A DNA stretch of 64,000 nucleotides from Crotophaga sulcirostris (Eukaryota; Chordata; Aves; Cuculiformes; Crotophagidae): NCBI GenBank assembly GCA_013397455.1, contig VYZB01000172.1, positions 434,001 to 498,000 on the forward strand. The letters run 5' to 3'. The notes beneath the pieces were generated by a model. The model did not search any database. It was not told where the DNA came from and worked only from the letters and a program-made list of their open reading frames with translations. Both the position numbers and the translations under genes were made by a program. This document shows, piece after piece, positions 1 to 13,310 of this stretch. Position 1 is the stretch's first letter. Each line of letters starts with the position of its first letter.

Positions 1-374
1 GAAATGGGGCCTTTAGCTGTGATCCACAAGATGGCTGATCTGAGAGGTGATTTCAGAACATTCTTAACTCATATTGCATATCCAGAAATAATTCTCTCCT
101 CAAACTAAGCGATAGGAAGAAAACAGGGACTTCTCTTACAATAGCCAGGTGCTTAGAGACCTTCTTCCCTCCATCACTGCTCTGGGAGGCAGGAGACCTC
201 AGCTGAGAGAGAGGTAGACAGACCTACACGTGCCAGCTGCCACTTCCAGTGCACACTTCCTAATTCGTGTGGATTTTGTCCCTTCCGAACGAATGAGGGG
301 ATGAAACTTTGCCTTCTTGCCTCTTGGGGAAACACCCACAGGACATCTGGCTATTTTTTTGAAGGAAAGGCTAG
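1..374. other. Noncoding flank, nothing recognised
   Basis: Mixed-composition unique sequence running up to the CR1 tail. I see no open frame of note, no simple repeat and no RNA gene. It could be intergenic or intronic; the sequence alone does not decide. Confidence 0.6.
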
Positions 375-1075
375 AGAATCATAGCATCACCAGGTTGGAA
401 AAGACCTTTGAGATCATTGAGTCCAACTGTACCTGTTCACTTACTAAGACAGAGGAACTCATCCACCCGTCTTTTAAACACCTCCAGGGATGGTGACTCA
501 ATCACCTCCCTGGGCAGAAGTTCCAGTGCCTGACTACCCTTTCAGTAAAGAAATTTCTCTTAATGTCTAGTCTGAACCTCCCCTGTGCAACTTGTGGCCA
601 TTTTCCCTCATCCTATCACCTGTCACTTGGGAGAAGAGACCAACAGTCACCTCGCTACAACCTGCTTTCAGACAGTTGCAGACAGTGATGAGGTCTCCCC
701 TCAGCCTCCTCTTCTCTAAGCTAAACAACCCCAGTTCCCTCAGCTGCTCCTCATAAGATTTGTTCTCCAGTCCCTTCACCAGCCTCGTCACCCTTCTCTG
801 GATGCGCTCCAGCACCTCAATGTCCTTCTTGTAGTGAAGAGCCCAAAACTGAACACAGGACTCGAGGTGTGGCCTCGCCAGTGCTGAGTACAGGGACATA
901 ATCACTTCCCTGCTCCTGCTGGCCACACTGTTTCTGATACAGGTCAAGATGCCATTGGCTTTCTTGGTCACTTGGGCCACTGCTGGCTCATATTCAGTCG
1001 GTTGTCAATCAACACCCCCAGGTCCTTCTCTGCCAGGCAGCTCTCCAGCCATTCTCCCCCAAGTCTATAATGCTG
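375..1075 (-). mobile_element. CR1 LINE, 5'-truncated, minus strand
   Basis: The left edge reads AGAATCATAGCATCACCAGG, the complement of a CR1 tail ending in GATGCTATGATTCT, so the element runs from about 1075 down to 375. The inner part follows the usual CR1 order: end of the reverse-transcriptase frame (about 1070 to 567), then the short 3' UTR with a 'ctccagggatggtgactcaa' block (complement) and the terminal tail. The upstream two thirds of a full CR1 are missing, which is the normal outcome of incomplete target-primed reverse transcription. CR1 elements make no clear target-site duplication, and none is seen. The 5' limit near 1075 is approximate, set where similarity to the RT frame fades. 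Confidence 0.93.
567..980 (-). pseudogene. CR1 ORF2 C-terminal fragment (reverse transcriptase tail)
   Basis: An open frame of 137 codons with the CR1 ORF2 C-terminal signature in order: AKKANGILxCI-like start ([12 protein letters not shown]), [68 protein letters not shown], then [13 protein letters not shown]. This part lies after the RT catalytic core and before the stop of a ~950-residue polyprotein, so it cannot act as an enzyme. The frame has no own start: the first codon is GTG inside the element. It ends at an in-frame TAG after RGGSD, near the place where related copies carry on a little further. It is a relic, not a host gene. Confidence 0.9.
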
Positions 1076-4000
1076 CAGCTGCTGGCCTGTGAACACCACC
1101 ATCCTTGAGTTGGATAGAGGTGACACCCTAATGGCCTACAAGCACAGCCCTAGGCTCAGCTACCCTTTTGGTCGGTGTACGGCATCTGCTCAGCATGCTG
1201 GCCTGGGAGCCCCCATCAGTGGCGTGGGACTTCCGTTGAGAATAAACCCCAGCCACAGCCACTCTTCACAGATGCAAGTACTCTATTAAATCAGCACTAA
1301 GTTAAGTTTCATCACAGAACCTGTTGTGCCACTACATTTGGGCTGAAATGGTTTGATATTCAGTATTATGCCCCTCACACAGACTGAACAATTATTTGGA
1401 CCAAGAACAGCAAAATGCTATGGAAACTGAAGTGGAAAATAATGTGTTCACACAGGGCAGGAGTCATTTGCTTTCTCTGCATAGAAAGAGCCATTGGCTT
1501 TCTCTACACAGAAAGAGCCATCAGCTCTTGAGCAACAACAGGCAGTCAGGACTTCATCTCCTGCCTCATCAGAAAAAAAGACCCTCCAGCAGTGTCAGTT
1601 TCCTAATACACTTATCCAGGCAGACTGAAAGGTTTTTCAAGAGAGCACGGGGAGAGGCTCTAATCTGCTTTTGATAGCAGAGGTACTCCGTATAAAGTTC
1701 AAGACTACCCCCTGTGCGAAGATCAAGTCACCTGTGACTCATGTAGCAAAATATCCATCTATACCTTCTCTGGGAGACCAGCTTTTCTCTTTGAGCCCAT
1801 TTTTGTGCTACCCTCAGCAGGCTGACCTGCTTTGGAGAGATACTCAACCCTGCTTAACTTTTCTGAGGAAAGATAACAAATTTCGCCGGGCACATCCTAT
1901 TTAAGTAACTACAGCACAAAGTCTCTGCTAGCCAGTGACGTTCAGCAGCTTGGCTGGAGAACTGAGCTTCCCTCTGCAAAGCTACCTTGTGCTCCTGTCA
2001 CCTTCTGGGTTTGTATACCTGTCATAATCAACATGAGAGTGTTAATAATGTGCTAAGCACTGCCTCTAGTAAAGGACATCATCAGCCCCTGTCATTTCTT
2101 TCTTTGCCACTGCAGATTTACAGAATGGCCTTTCAATAATATTTTTATCTCTAATTTCACTTTCTATCACTGCTTAACTACTCAGTTGTCTTTGTGGTCT
2201 TCTCTGGGTATGAGATGAGCATTGTGTTTGAAATCTGATGTTGGCAGCAGGCTCTATGTCTTATCTCTGTAAACAGCAGGTAGCAGGTGAGATTGATGAA
2301 GGCGCTCAGCAAGAGAGACAAGACAGAAGGAAGCAGGAAGAGTAAGAGTAGCCTTAGAGCCAACGCAAGTTTTCTAGCTGGAATAGCATAGTATGTTTGT
2401 TGGCAGAAACACTCAGAAGCACATCTACTATTCTTTAGGTGCCATATGATGGTACATAAAAGACAGAGGATCTGAGGGCATTCAGCACCTGGAAAAATTT
2501 GATTCTTTGAGCCATTTTGATTCTTCTTCAAAGCCAACTATAAGTACCTTTCTTTGTACAAAAGGGCAATACAAGAAGTTCTCTCAGAGACCTGTAGGAG
2601 AAATGAGGGTGATGAGGGTAACTTTTAAATGTCGGCCATCAGCCTCAAAGCTTTTCTGAGAGATTATTTTTTTCTGTTTATTTTTTTCCCTTTAAATATG
2701 GGACTGAATTGTGTTTCACCACATAAATGTCAGAAAAGCCTTATATCAGACCACTTGAAATATAGCTTTCCTATGATATCGAGACTGTGAATTAAAGTTT
2801 GCTTTTGGCGAGCTCACAGAGAGTCTTGGCCTCTATCTACTAAATACATTAGTTTTCCAAAGAATTTCACAAGCTGTTCCAGATAAACGCACAGTAAGTA
2901 GGTGAGGCAAATAGACTTATGACTTCTGTTTTTTCCCGGCCAAGTTTCTTATCTCAAAAGTTTCAGCACAAAATTGCTTGGACATTTCTGCTACCGGTAA
3001 CTTCTAGACTGTGCTGCTTTTCAGCAGCACACCAACGAATTGCTGAAGAAGGAACGTGGTAGCACTGATGTGGTTACAGCAACACGGAAACCAGTAATGC
3101 TCTCACACCATACAGGGCACAGCTTTTGTGGACGGGTCATTGCAGACATTCGGGGTTTATTGTTGTTTTTAAAGGTCACAAAGACAGAGATATTCATGAT
3201 TGTGGAGTTGCTACAACTGGGGAGTCAGAGGAGGGGAGGTGGGAATCAAGAAGGAAGTAATTTCTGAATGTGAGCTTACCACAGGTGCTGGTGCTTTTCT
3301 TCAGTCTCTAGCAGGCTAACAACAGAGAGACTGCAGCTCAGAAATTTTAGTTCTTAAATTCACTCACTCATGATCAGCCCTGAGAGCACAGAGGTTACAT
3401 TTATGTTAGTTTAATATTTATGAGCCATGAAACAAGATGTTTCTGGCGAATAAAAGGTGAACTTCTGCATGAGTATGTAAAACTGAACTCTCTTTGGCCT
3501 TGATATTTGGAAGATAAAGTGTTGAACTTGAACCCAGAAGAGGAATTTGTGTAGACCCTCCTGACCAGAAGGGTGACAGACGCTTGCCCAAGTGAATTAA
3601 ATTACCGTCTTTAACTTGTCGGTGCTGCTGGTGCTAATGACATCACCGCTTTGCTGCAAACAATCCATCCCCTTCACGAAGAAACTCCAGCTCCTGTCAT
3701 CAAGGGGTTCATTAGTTCGAAATGAGGAGCTCTGACCCGGTTCTGACTTCTTAATAACCCTGACCTCATTGGTCACTATGAAGCAATCCCATTATATTAA
3801 GTGCTTCCTTCTTGCTAAATTGCCTCCACCGCTAGTGCGATGTGCCTGGTTTTGGACATGTCCTTCATGTAAGGAGCCAAATAGCTCATGTTAATTTAAA
3901 CAAGTACTATGATCTCCCCTTTCCTTTCACATCTTCTAGAAAAAGCAAAATCAAAGAACAGCAAAACTTGTATTATCTGGCTCTCAGATCTGTTCCCCAT

Positions 4001-5306
4001 TGCAAGGTGTGCCAACTCTCAGCAAGGGGGAGTAGGACTTTTCCTGCTGTTTGCAGGCAGAATCAGGGAAGTACAGGACCCCCTGCCTGAACAGTACTGG
4101 TGCAGCTGAGGGCTGAGGCCACTCTGCACAGCACAGTAGCCCCTGATGAAGGGCTGGCTGGTCCATCTGCATTGACTTTGGTTTTCTGAGAGGAACAGGT
4201 GACAAAGTGTAAAATGCACATAAGACCTTACTAAAAACGGCTTCCTGATCACAGCTTGTTTCTTCTGGTATGCAGCTAAGCCTAGGGCTGCCACCCTCTA
4301 TTACCCATAAACACATGCCCAAATAGGTGAGGATCTCCCACTAAGCACGTTGGTGCTGGCTGGGAATGACCGGCAGTCTATACCTCTGCACCCAGCTAGC
4401 GTGGCAATTGCACGAAGTATTTACGCTCAGTGCTCCACACCTAATAATACTTCAGCATCTTTAACTGCTTTATCCATTTTTACCCATTTGCAAGCCCGAG
4501 GCACCTGACAACAAGTAGATGGTAAGTGGAGCTTGTAAATTAAAAACCTACACGCTGCAGACTTTTAGCATTAAAAGACTCTAAAGTTCCCTTAGTTCAT
4601 ACTGTCTTCCATTAACATCAACTCCATTGTCAGCAGGTAAATCTGGTGGTATTTGCTTTTTAAAAAGTCCATCACAGGCTTCAATTCACTAGCACTAGCA
4701 CTTTCCAATGTTAGAGAGCATGTTCAGAGGGTTGCAAATATCTGAAAGTGTTCTGCGCAAGAAAGATAAATGTCCATTTGTAAATCAATGTTGGGTGACA
4801 GAGAAATAGAAAGGACTTAAAAGAAAGAAGAAATTAAATCTATTTGTCCAGGGATAAAAGGGTTGCTTTTAATGGTTTTTTTCTGCTAATACAGAAGAGG
4901 TAGTCATGTTCAACTACAACCCAGGAGGTAAGAGCTACATTCTCATCTCAACTTGGCTATTGATCTGCTGGGTGGCCTGGGGCTTGTTGACATCTTGCTC
5001 CCAGTTCTCTCAGTTGATGACAGCACCAGGAACCAGAGTAAACCCAATGTATTTGAACAGTAAGGACAGCAATCTAAGAGGGCATCTTTAAAACATAGAT
5101 TAAAAACTTTGCTTTTTCCATCTTCCTTCTGGCCTATGCTGTTCTCTGGTAGACTGTTTTCACTGCAAGTCTTATCCACCTAAGTTTATGATGGTGAATA
5201 AAACAGTGTCATTGTCCTTCTGGTCACAGTCATGTTTTTGAGGAAAACTGAGAGAACATTTGCAATAGTTTTGAAACAATGAAAAGCTAGGGTCAGCTTG
5301 AATGCA
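1076..5306. other. Noncoding DNA, no gene recognised
   Basis: Unique AT-leaning sequence. The longest open frames (2178-2537 minus, 119 codons; 3984-4322 minus, 112 codons) show no domain, no signal-peptide pattern that holds up and no splice-site context, and frames overlap on both strands around 3.9-4.3 kb as chance frames do. The only internal structure I can support is the short tandem repeat at 1465-1527. Confidence 0.6.
1465..1527. repeat. 27-bp tandem repeat, about 2.3 copies
   Basis: Copy 1 at 1465-1491 and copy 2 at 1492-1518 differ at three positions; a partial third copy starts at 1519 (catcagctc). The shared core is ctttctct followed by agaaagagc, so each unit also contains an imperfect inverted pair (CTTTCTCT / AGAAAGAG) able to form a short hairpin. 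Confidence 0.85.
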
Positions 5307-5320
5307 TGACGTGACGCAAT
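5307..5320 (+). promoter_or_regulatory. Possible composite CRE / C/EBP-ATF site
   Basis: The bases TGACGTGACGCAAT join a TGACGTGA half, close to the ATF/CREB consensus TGACGTCA, to TGACGCAAT, close to a C/EBP-ATF composite element. It has two CpGs in otherwise CpG-poor sequence. There is no gene or TATA nearby, so any enhancer role is only a guess. Confidence 0.2.
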
Positions 5321-5931
5321 TTAAATCATATACTTTCTTAACTGCTCTATGAGAATTTTACATATCTCACAGGATTATTATGAAGAGGAGTTAGGGCATT
5401 ACCGGGACAGTCAATCATATTTACAGGGGATGAAGATGGACCATGTTCTGTTAGGGACTTTGGAGATCCAAATTACCATGTAAGTACAAAGTGCTATTGA
5501 ACTGTCTAACACATGTGTCAAGCCTGGCAGGGTGGGCTGATTCAAAGGCACAGGGCAGAACAGTTCTGGAGTGCTGAAGTAATGTTCTGTGCTTTGGGGC
5601 ATGTAAAAAGCACAAAATAAAACCCAGTTGAAATAAATATTATCATCTTTCTTATGAAAGAGGAAGTGGTATTTAGTATTTCTCCCTCAGGGCTTATAAA
5701 CAGCTGTCACTCAGGCAGAATAGATAACACAACTTTCAGACTAATCCATGAAATCAGGAATTGGAATACAAATCTTTCCAAATGTTCTTTTTCTTCTGGG
5801 TACCTTCACTTCTCAGTGGGCTGACTCCACCGCAAAAGGGGGTTGTTGCCCCCTACACGTGTACATAATTTGCAGAGGAAGAGCCCTCCTAGGAGGGGAA
5901 GGTGGAAGGATATGTCAGACAGATGGAGATA

Positions 5932-5966
5932 TGCATGTAAGGATCACATGTGCATGTAAGGATCAC
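5932..5966. repeat. 19-bp direct repeat, 1.8 copies
   Basis: TGCATGTAAGGATCACATG at 5932-5950 is followed directly by the first 16 bases of the same unit (5951-5966); a further GGATCAC follows at 5970-5976. A small local slippage duplication. Confidence 0.85.
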
Positions 5967-7803
5967 TCAGGATCACTTTATGAGTATGTTCTGCTATTAA
6001 AGTCTCCTAAGGCATTAATGGCATCCTACACTAAAACCAGGTAGATTTAATTTTTGTCGGTAGGGATCAAATTCAGTTACTGAGCAAATTCAGAGGCTTG
6101 AAAAGACAAGCAGATCTTTGCTAGCTACTGTTTTTTTTCTCAGTAACTTCACAAATGCATTGGAACTTGCCAGAAGTCTGCACCTGTGGTAAATGCACAT
6201 GCCTCATGCTTCTCCTAAGATAGGTATGGAACCCTCACATCAGACCAGCAGTCTGTTACAGTTCTGGCCTGCCCTCTGGTTATCCTGCTTTTCTAACTGC
6301 TACAGCCCTCTGGCATACGGAACAAAACCTATGTCCACCCAGGCTGGGAGTGTGAGTGCGTCAACACTGGGTAATGTCAGGGATGGGCACAGGGAGCTCT
6401 CCGTTCCCTTGAGCTGTGGAGAACCATTTTCCAGGGTCCTCCAGAGCTTCTAAAATTTGTGTGGGTTCAAAGATAGGAAATGACAAAGCTTATGTTTTCA
6501 GTGGCCAACCTTACATGCGTGGAGAAGCGTCATGGCAGGGACAGCCAGCACCACTGTGATGCTTGTGTTATCATTCAGACATTCCAGAGAAAGGAACAAC
6601 AAAAACAAAAAGCAGAAAACAGCTAATTAACTTTCTCAGTTGGCCAGGGAATCAAACTGATAGGTTTCGGAGAGAATTGCAGCCTTCAGGCAGAGACCGT
6701 GGGAGAGAAGGATAAAAAGCGGTGAAGTAAGGTTTTCCATAACAAAACTAACTTGCTGTTGTAGTGTGAAAAATTGATAATGAGTACTGTCATTGCAGCA
6801 TTCGGTTGAATTACTTCCCAATGAGCTCTGGAGCAAGCAAGTAGAAAGATGTTGAGTCTTCATTTTCTGTACTAACAGTTTTAGATGGAGATTCTTCCTA
6901 GATCAAAAGTGGTGAACTTAAATAGAGCAAAGGGGAAGTGAATTCAGTGAATTCAGGAGCCTTCCTTTTGTGTCAGAGCAGCCATTTGCTTTCCTCATCT
7001 TTCTGCATCTTCCTGTCTATTCTGCAATAGTCCTTGTTTGACTGCACTTTGCTTATACGGATGTTTAGAGAGGTTTAGTCTGGTCTTTGCAAAACCTGTA
7101 TTTATGTAGAAGTCAGAATAGCTGTGCATGGGAAATATCATTCCTTACAGAGTCGTGCTTTATCTCATGATCAAAACTAGCCATCACCCATTCAGCAGTC
7201 TGAGACTATACATCAGAGACCTTAACTTAGGTGACTAGTCACAGTCTGGGCAGAATGAATAGGGAATTGATGAAGTCTGCAGAAAATCTGCCAAGGGAGA
7301 CTTGATTGGACTTTCCAGCAAGGAGAAACTGGAGATGGCTAGAGACTACAAATTAGTTCATGAGAATAGTTCTGTGCATAGCTCATGAACAAGAAGAGAA
7401 GTGAATAATTCATCATTATTTGCATCATCGTTTAAACAAACCTGATGCAGTCCTCTGGGGAAAGAGAAACATCTCATCATTTTCTTGCAAACTAAACAAA
7501 TCAAACACAGGAATTACGGAATGATCATAAACGCAGAAACCAGGATGGCATGGAAAAGGAGAAATATTTAAGATTAGCATTGTATTTTACATATAAAATT
7601 CCAGAACTTGAACATTTTTCTTTCTGTTGTTTTATGGAAAATTTGTCTAGGAACTTTTGATTACCTGCAGCTTTGTATTGGCAGTCAGCAGAGAATCCCC
7701 TCAGCAAACTTACAAGGGCTTCCTCAGAACATGCTCCTGTAAATAAGTTGAGAATTTACTTATAAATATGAATTAGCAAGGCCTGAGTCCTGTGGAGGTC
7801 TTT

Positions 7804-7843
7804 AAAAAAAGAAGGAAAGAAAGAAAGAAAGAAAAAGAAAAAG
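7804..7843. repeat. Purine-only GAAA microsatellite
   Basis: Forty consecutive purines made of A runs and GAAA units (about four clean GAAA repeats in the centre). Such one-strand purine tracts are length-variable and can form triplex DNA. Confidence 0.9.
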
Positions 7844-9000
7844 TTAGCAAAATTAGAAAAACATTACATACGCACTGGTTTCAGCTGACTTTAGATAGCA
7901 TCCTTTAACCTGCATTTTAATGTGCAGTGCACATCATCTTGACTACACACTGTGCATCATTGGTGCAGCAGTTTGCTGTGTGTAGGTGCTGCACCTACCA
8001 TTTCTGCAGGAGACCATGGCTTCAAGAGTGTAGATTTTTGATGCCCTGGAAACACAGTCAGTCAGGAGGAGGTGAAAGGTGTTTAGCATTACTGGAGAAG
8101 GTCCCCAAGTAATATTTTCACCCTTGCTTGTCATAATTTGTAATTGTCACAAGGATGGAGACTAGATCAGATGCATTTAAAAATGAGAGCATGCTAACTC
8201 AGGAGTTTCTTTTTGCAGGCTTAAACCAGACTTGGAATACCACTATTCCATAGTTTGCCTTTCTTACCTGATGGATGTTTTCTTCCTGATTAAGTTTTCT
8301 GGGGCACATTCCTTAGAAACAGATAGTTTTAGATACAAAGAGCTCTTTGCTGGGCATATCTGAAGCTGCTAGGCCTAGAAATAAAAAGCAACTGGGTCTT
8401 CTTATTTATTGGGTTTGCTGGCAAATCCATGCTAGAAGTTGTCGTGCTGTTTAAACAAAACCACACAAATTGTCCCAGGCCTGGAAGACTGAGTTTCTCC
8501 TGTACATGTTTTCATTGCTTAAGGAGTTCCCAAACATAGCCAATAGATTTTCGTAGATTAAAAAATGTTAAATTTCAAGCGTGTGAAGCTATCCCTCTAA
8601 TAGCTAATGTTTCAAGCACCTAAAACTACATAGCAGCAATTCCTCTGCTCTTGGTGACACTTGTATTCATTACTCTTCTGATGTGTCCAAATTCCAAGAT
8701 AAAATTATAAACTCATTAAATGGTATTTAGAAAGGCTAAAATACCTTAACTAATTATGCAGGGAAAATTATCTCGGAATGGCATGTCATCTCAAAGCTGA
8801 GTTTTTATATAGCTTGAGATTCAGGATCATATTTGACTTAAGAGGATTTCACATTGGATCAACGTATTGTCACAAAATCTATTTTAAACATTCAGAAGTG
8901 TCATTATCATTACTATTATTGCTCATTACCTAGACTAATAGGAGCTCCAAGCTCCTGCCAAGGTTATACAGCCAGTACAAAAGGAGCTTTACTGTTGTCA

Positions 9001-12000
9001 TATAGATAGTTCAAAACCTCCAAAATCTTTCAAAACCATCTTTAAAAGAAGACAGTCCATTTTCTTCAGATTCAGCTTGGAGGGTTTTTGTGTTGTTTAA
9101 AAAGAACAAAGAAACATATTTTAGAAGATTTGCAATCAGACCAAGACTGAAAACAAATGTAACAGTGTAACCTGCTGTGAGACAGAAGATATAAGAAATT
9201 ATTTTCTGATCAGTGTTGCAACAGAAACGATTTTGTATAAGACAAAGAGGAACCTTCTCATTAAATAACAGGACTAGAGCAAAATCTGAACCATTAGATC
9301 TTACCTGCCTTTCTTCATTTTTTGTACACTTTGTCTGAGCCTTAGCCTTTGCAAAACACCTGCATTTGGTGTGGAGTTATCTTTGAGGCAGTGCACAGCT
9401 ACAAGAACTGGGAAGGCAGGCACAGGTATGACAAAATAAAACCTGACACACTTCTGTGTGATAGAGGATCAAACAGACCCAGTGCCAGTGAATACAAGTT
9501 GCATGAATGCATCTGCCCTCAGCTGCAGATTTTGGTTGCGCAGGGGCTCCCAAATGGGTGGCAATGTCTAAAGAGAAGACAGCCAATAATCAGCTTGGCA
9601 CTGGCATGTCAAGCAAGCAAAATACATCCACCACCTCATTTGCTGTGACCTACTGGAGGGTGCATCTCTCAATCAGGCTCAGGTGCAGTTTAACCATGAG
9701 CAGTCTCCCTGGCGCCTTCACAACCCTGCTCTGAAACAATCAGTCTAGCTAGGACTGGAACTAAGGTTGCAGTCATGTACTTCCCATGCCTGAGGGGATA
9801 GCTGAGCTCCAGTGCCACAGCAAAATGGGAATTGGGAGTTGCCTGCCCTAGCCATTCACACCCAGAAGTACTGCCAGGTGTTTTAAACCTAAGAGCTGCT
9901 ATGCAGGAAGAAAGCATGGTGCTTGCAGGGGAAGCTGAAAGGAGGTCCTGGCAGATGGATCATGTCATGGAGTGAGGGTGGAATTCAGGTGCTGGAAAGT
10001 GGGGAGAAATGTTTAGGAGTTGTTATTACCAGGAAAAAGCATCAAAATGTCTTGCTTCCACTTTGCCTTCTCTGAAAATCAAGGCATAGAAATTCATCCA
10101 CAGGGTCTACACTAAATGCAGTTGTGCCAGAGGACACATTTTTAAAAAGGCAGTAATCTGAATTTAAAATGTGTGAGCAATAGGGAACTTGCCACATAGG
10201 CAAAGATATTCAATTGGTTAACTTCCTTCATCACTAGAAACATATTTCTTATATTTCTTATCTCTTACTCAAACTCACACCGCTTCACTGGCCCGGTGCT
10301 GGGTTGTGCTTAATGATCCTATCTACTGAATTTAAAAGTCCTCTACTATTAACAATTTTCTCAAATATTTATTAACACACCATGTTCAAGTCACCTCTTA
10401 ACCTTATCTTTGATAATCAAACTCTTGAATGATCATATTTTTCACATTAATATTGTCCTTTTAATTTTTTTTTTAACTTCTTTGCAGCTTTTCATCATCT
10501 CTTCAGCATCAAGGGCACTGCAACTAGAACCAAATGCCAGGCTGTCTTCAACAACCTTGCACACAGAGGCAAATCTCAGCCTCCATGACAATGGTGTGTA
10601 TTTTCATAGGTATTTACCCAAAGCCAGTGTTTGCTTGCTTTCTGAGCCCCATCAGCTTTTGGGTACCTTCCCTTCCCTCGGTCTCCTTCCACAGCACCTC
10701 ATACATTGCAAGTGGGAGTGCCAATTGAATGGGCAGTTTTTCAAACCTACCTGATGGCTGAGTATGAGGAAACATGGCAAATATTAATTTGGAGTCTATT
10801 CTTGAGCATATGAGACAGCAGGGAATAAAGAACAAAGTCAGAGTGGGAGGGTTGCCTGGAAGAAAAGATGCTTCTACTGACTCCAGCAAGTTACCTACTG
10901 TGTTAACATGCTGGACCTTTATTATTTTTTTATAGTTTAGTGGGAATTTCTTCCATACATAAAAATATTTTCAATTATGCAAGAAAGAAGAGTCCAAGTT
11001 CATCCACTCCTTTTCAATACAGGTACCCACCTAATATGAATGGACTCCCGCTCACAAAACAACTGAAGAGCAAAGACTAGGTAGTATGACCAGGGACTGT
11101 CATTATGACCCATTTATCAGGGTCTTGAAAAAATCAGCTTCCTCTTTTGGGTAGTGGTGAACCTTAAAATGTGTGAGATGAGTATGGAAATGTTTAAGTG
11201 GGGGTATGGACTGTCAGGGCAAGATGCACAACATTCAATAAATAGAGATATGAGAACGGAAGCACAAGGTTTCTGGAGTATTATGGTGGTAGGAGCTACT
11301 CAGAAAAATCAAGACAGTGTACAAATTAATAGTTAAGTTTTTATTATTATTTTCCTTTTTTTAAAAAAAAAGTCTTGTTTCTAGCTACGCCATCTGTGGT
11401 ATCACGTTTGGTCTTTATAAGGTACTTTCAAAAGAAGGATAATTATGAATTTAGTTACAAGATAGTTCTTTAAATATTTCCCGTAATACATTTCTAAAGT
11501 CTTACCCATATGTTTTCGGAAGACTGTATCAGAGATAATCAGTGGGAAGCCAGAAATGTGGTAATAAAGATGTGTTGCAGAGAAGCTGATCAAAGAATCT
11601 TAAAGAGAATGAAAGAGAAAATAACAGTCCTCCCTCCACAACCCTTTCCTTCACTCCCTCTAAGACAAGTAGCTGGTAATGTGTGTTCATATCTAAGTAT
11701 CTGGTCACAGGAGCAGAGAAAGTGGCCTCCAACATAAGGAAAATGAGCAAAATGGAGGCATATGAACATAAAACAACATCAAAGAAGAGGATAAATGATT
11801 TCACTCTTTAAAATCATAGTGTTAGGATAGCGGTGGCTCCAAATGAGAAATGGTTTGTGTGAGCTGCCCAACACATTGCATTATATTACAATACTCTGCG
11901 GACAACATGACAACTCACTTTACAAGCTGCACAGGCCAGTTTGAGAGCCAATACCACAAGGAGTAGAACAGGAAAAAATCTGCCCTAAATCCGGAAAAAG

Positions 12001-12734
12001 TTTGTGACAATTATCTATTCAGAAATACTTCAAGCACGACAAGAACAGTGGCCAAAGAACAGCTTGTAAACTACATCATTTATTAAAGTAAGGGCATTTT
12101 GAGAGCTGGAAAGTATAAAACTGAACCACTGGGAAAAAGAAATTACCAAGAATGAAGGAACTGGAGAGAGCTGCTGGAAAAGGTAAACCATTTCAAAGAA
12201 GTTAAATATGGAAAAGTCCTGCTAGGCTGTGTAAGTCAGTGCCCTTACAAGTGCGTGAGGGAGACAACAACAAAAGAGCTCTCGGTTTGAACATCATACA
12301 GTGTCTGAGGTCACAGCAATAAATTGCAGCGAAAATGGACAGCAACCTCCAGGGAGAGTCTTTAACCTGACCTCAGGGGAACTGGAAACACACAGCACCT
12401 GCCTATTACATCTCTATTGGAAAGACAGAAGTGTCTTGGAAAGTCAGCCATAAATATCTGCCCTAAAGCTATTCCTTTTCCATTGCTGCTAAACAAAAGA
12501 AAGTGAAAAAGTCCAGGTGTGAAAGGCCACCAGGTCTGCATGGGAGACGTAGGACAGAATTTGATGATGGATCGGATCCTTCTCTCCCAGCTACATTCCT
12601 AACTATTTGCAGGAATAGGTCAGTCACAACTGTGGAATCTGCTTTGCTTAGAGGTAACGAGCCCAGAAATGAGTAGCAGCGAATAGAAGAGAAATTGGAG
12701 AAAATAGAAGAGAAATGACAAGGACAAGAGAAAC
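9001..12734. other. Noncoding DNA, no gene recognised
   Basis: Unique sequence with scattered short frames, the largest 114 codons at 10410-10754, beginning in a hydrophobic AT-rich stretch that also contains a run of T. Overlapping frames on both strands at 9.35-9.9 and 10.4-10.9 kb argue for chance. The part from about 12.1 kb could be the decayed 5' portion of the LINE that follows, but I could not align it. Confidence 0.55.
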
Positions 12735-13310
12735 CTAGCTGAATTTATGCTAACCCAAGCAGTATTGGGCAATGAGAATGGCTTTCACAAATGTATTGTA
12801 GAGGAAAGGAAAGCCAGGCAGAAAGTAGTTTCATTAATAAACGTGAGGAAGATAAAACAACTAGTATTTCTTCAAAGGCCAAATTATTCCTTACTATTTT
12901 TTTCTCAAATAAAAAAAGAAAAAAAATAGATGTACCAATTGGGAATAACAAAAATCCTATACAAATAGCCATTAATGTACTGCAGGCTAAAGGAACATTT
13001 GGAAATTTTGAATATCCACCATACCAATCAAATACTTGGTCTGGTTGCACTCATGCTAAGGTGATGAGGGAATTAGCCAGTTAATTTACTGAACCATTGG
13101 CAATTATTTTTGAAAGTCATGGAGAACTATGGAAGTCCCAGAGGCTGGGAATAAAGCAAATATAGTATTGATTTACACAGAAGGAAGAACGATCTTGGCA
13201 ATTACTGCCCAGCACTTTTATCTTCAATCTCCAGTAAAATAATGGACCAAGCAGTACAAAAAGAGCTATTAGAAAACTTGAGGAGGACATTGGAAACAAG
13301 AGCAGTAAGT
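12735..13310 (+). mobile_element. Highly decayed CR1-type LINE, linker and start of RT
   Basis: In the plus frames this resembles the CR1 ORF2 stretch between endonuclease and reverse transcriptase. AEFMLTQAVLGNENGFHKCI (from 12738) matches the linker block that reads AELNLA..V..NKKxFYKYI in CR1. A frame later, about 13059-13140, gives VMRELAS then FTEPLAIIFESHGELW, matching the 'LAEPLAIIFEKSWESGEVP' block. Near 13206 NYCPAL...SKIMDQAVQKEL resembles the NYRPVSLTS...KIMEQI entry into the RT domain. Several frameshifts and stops (for example after ELAS) show it is long dead. Divergence is far greater than in the other CR1 copies, so it is an old insertion or old subfamily. Confidence 0.65.

Larger units (their letters stand above)
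5321..9000. other. Noncoding DNA, no gene recognised
   Basis: Unique AT-rich sequence with only short open frames (largest 98 codons at 5748-6044, no recognisable product). It contains a 19-bp direct repeat at 5932-5966 and a purine tract at 7804-7843. No RNA gene or mobile element was recognised. Confidence 0.6.

Noticed and set aside
2178..2537. 119-codon minus frame with a leucine-rich stretch like a membrane segment
   Set aside because: The hydrophobic run comes from a purine-rich plus strand read backwards; no family resemblance.
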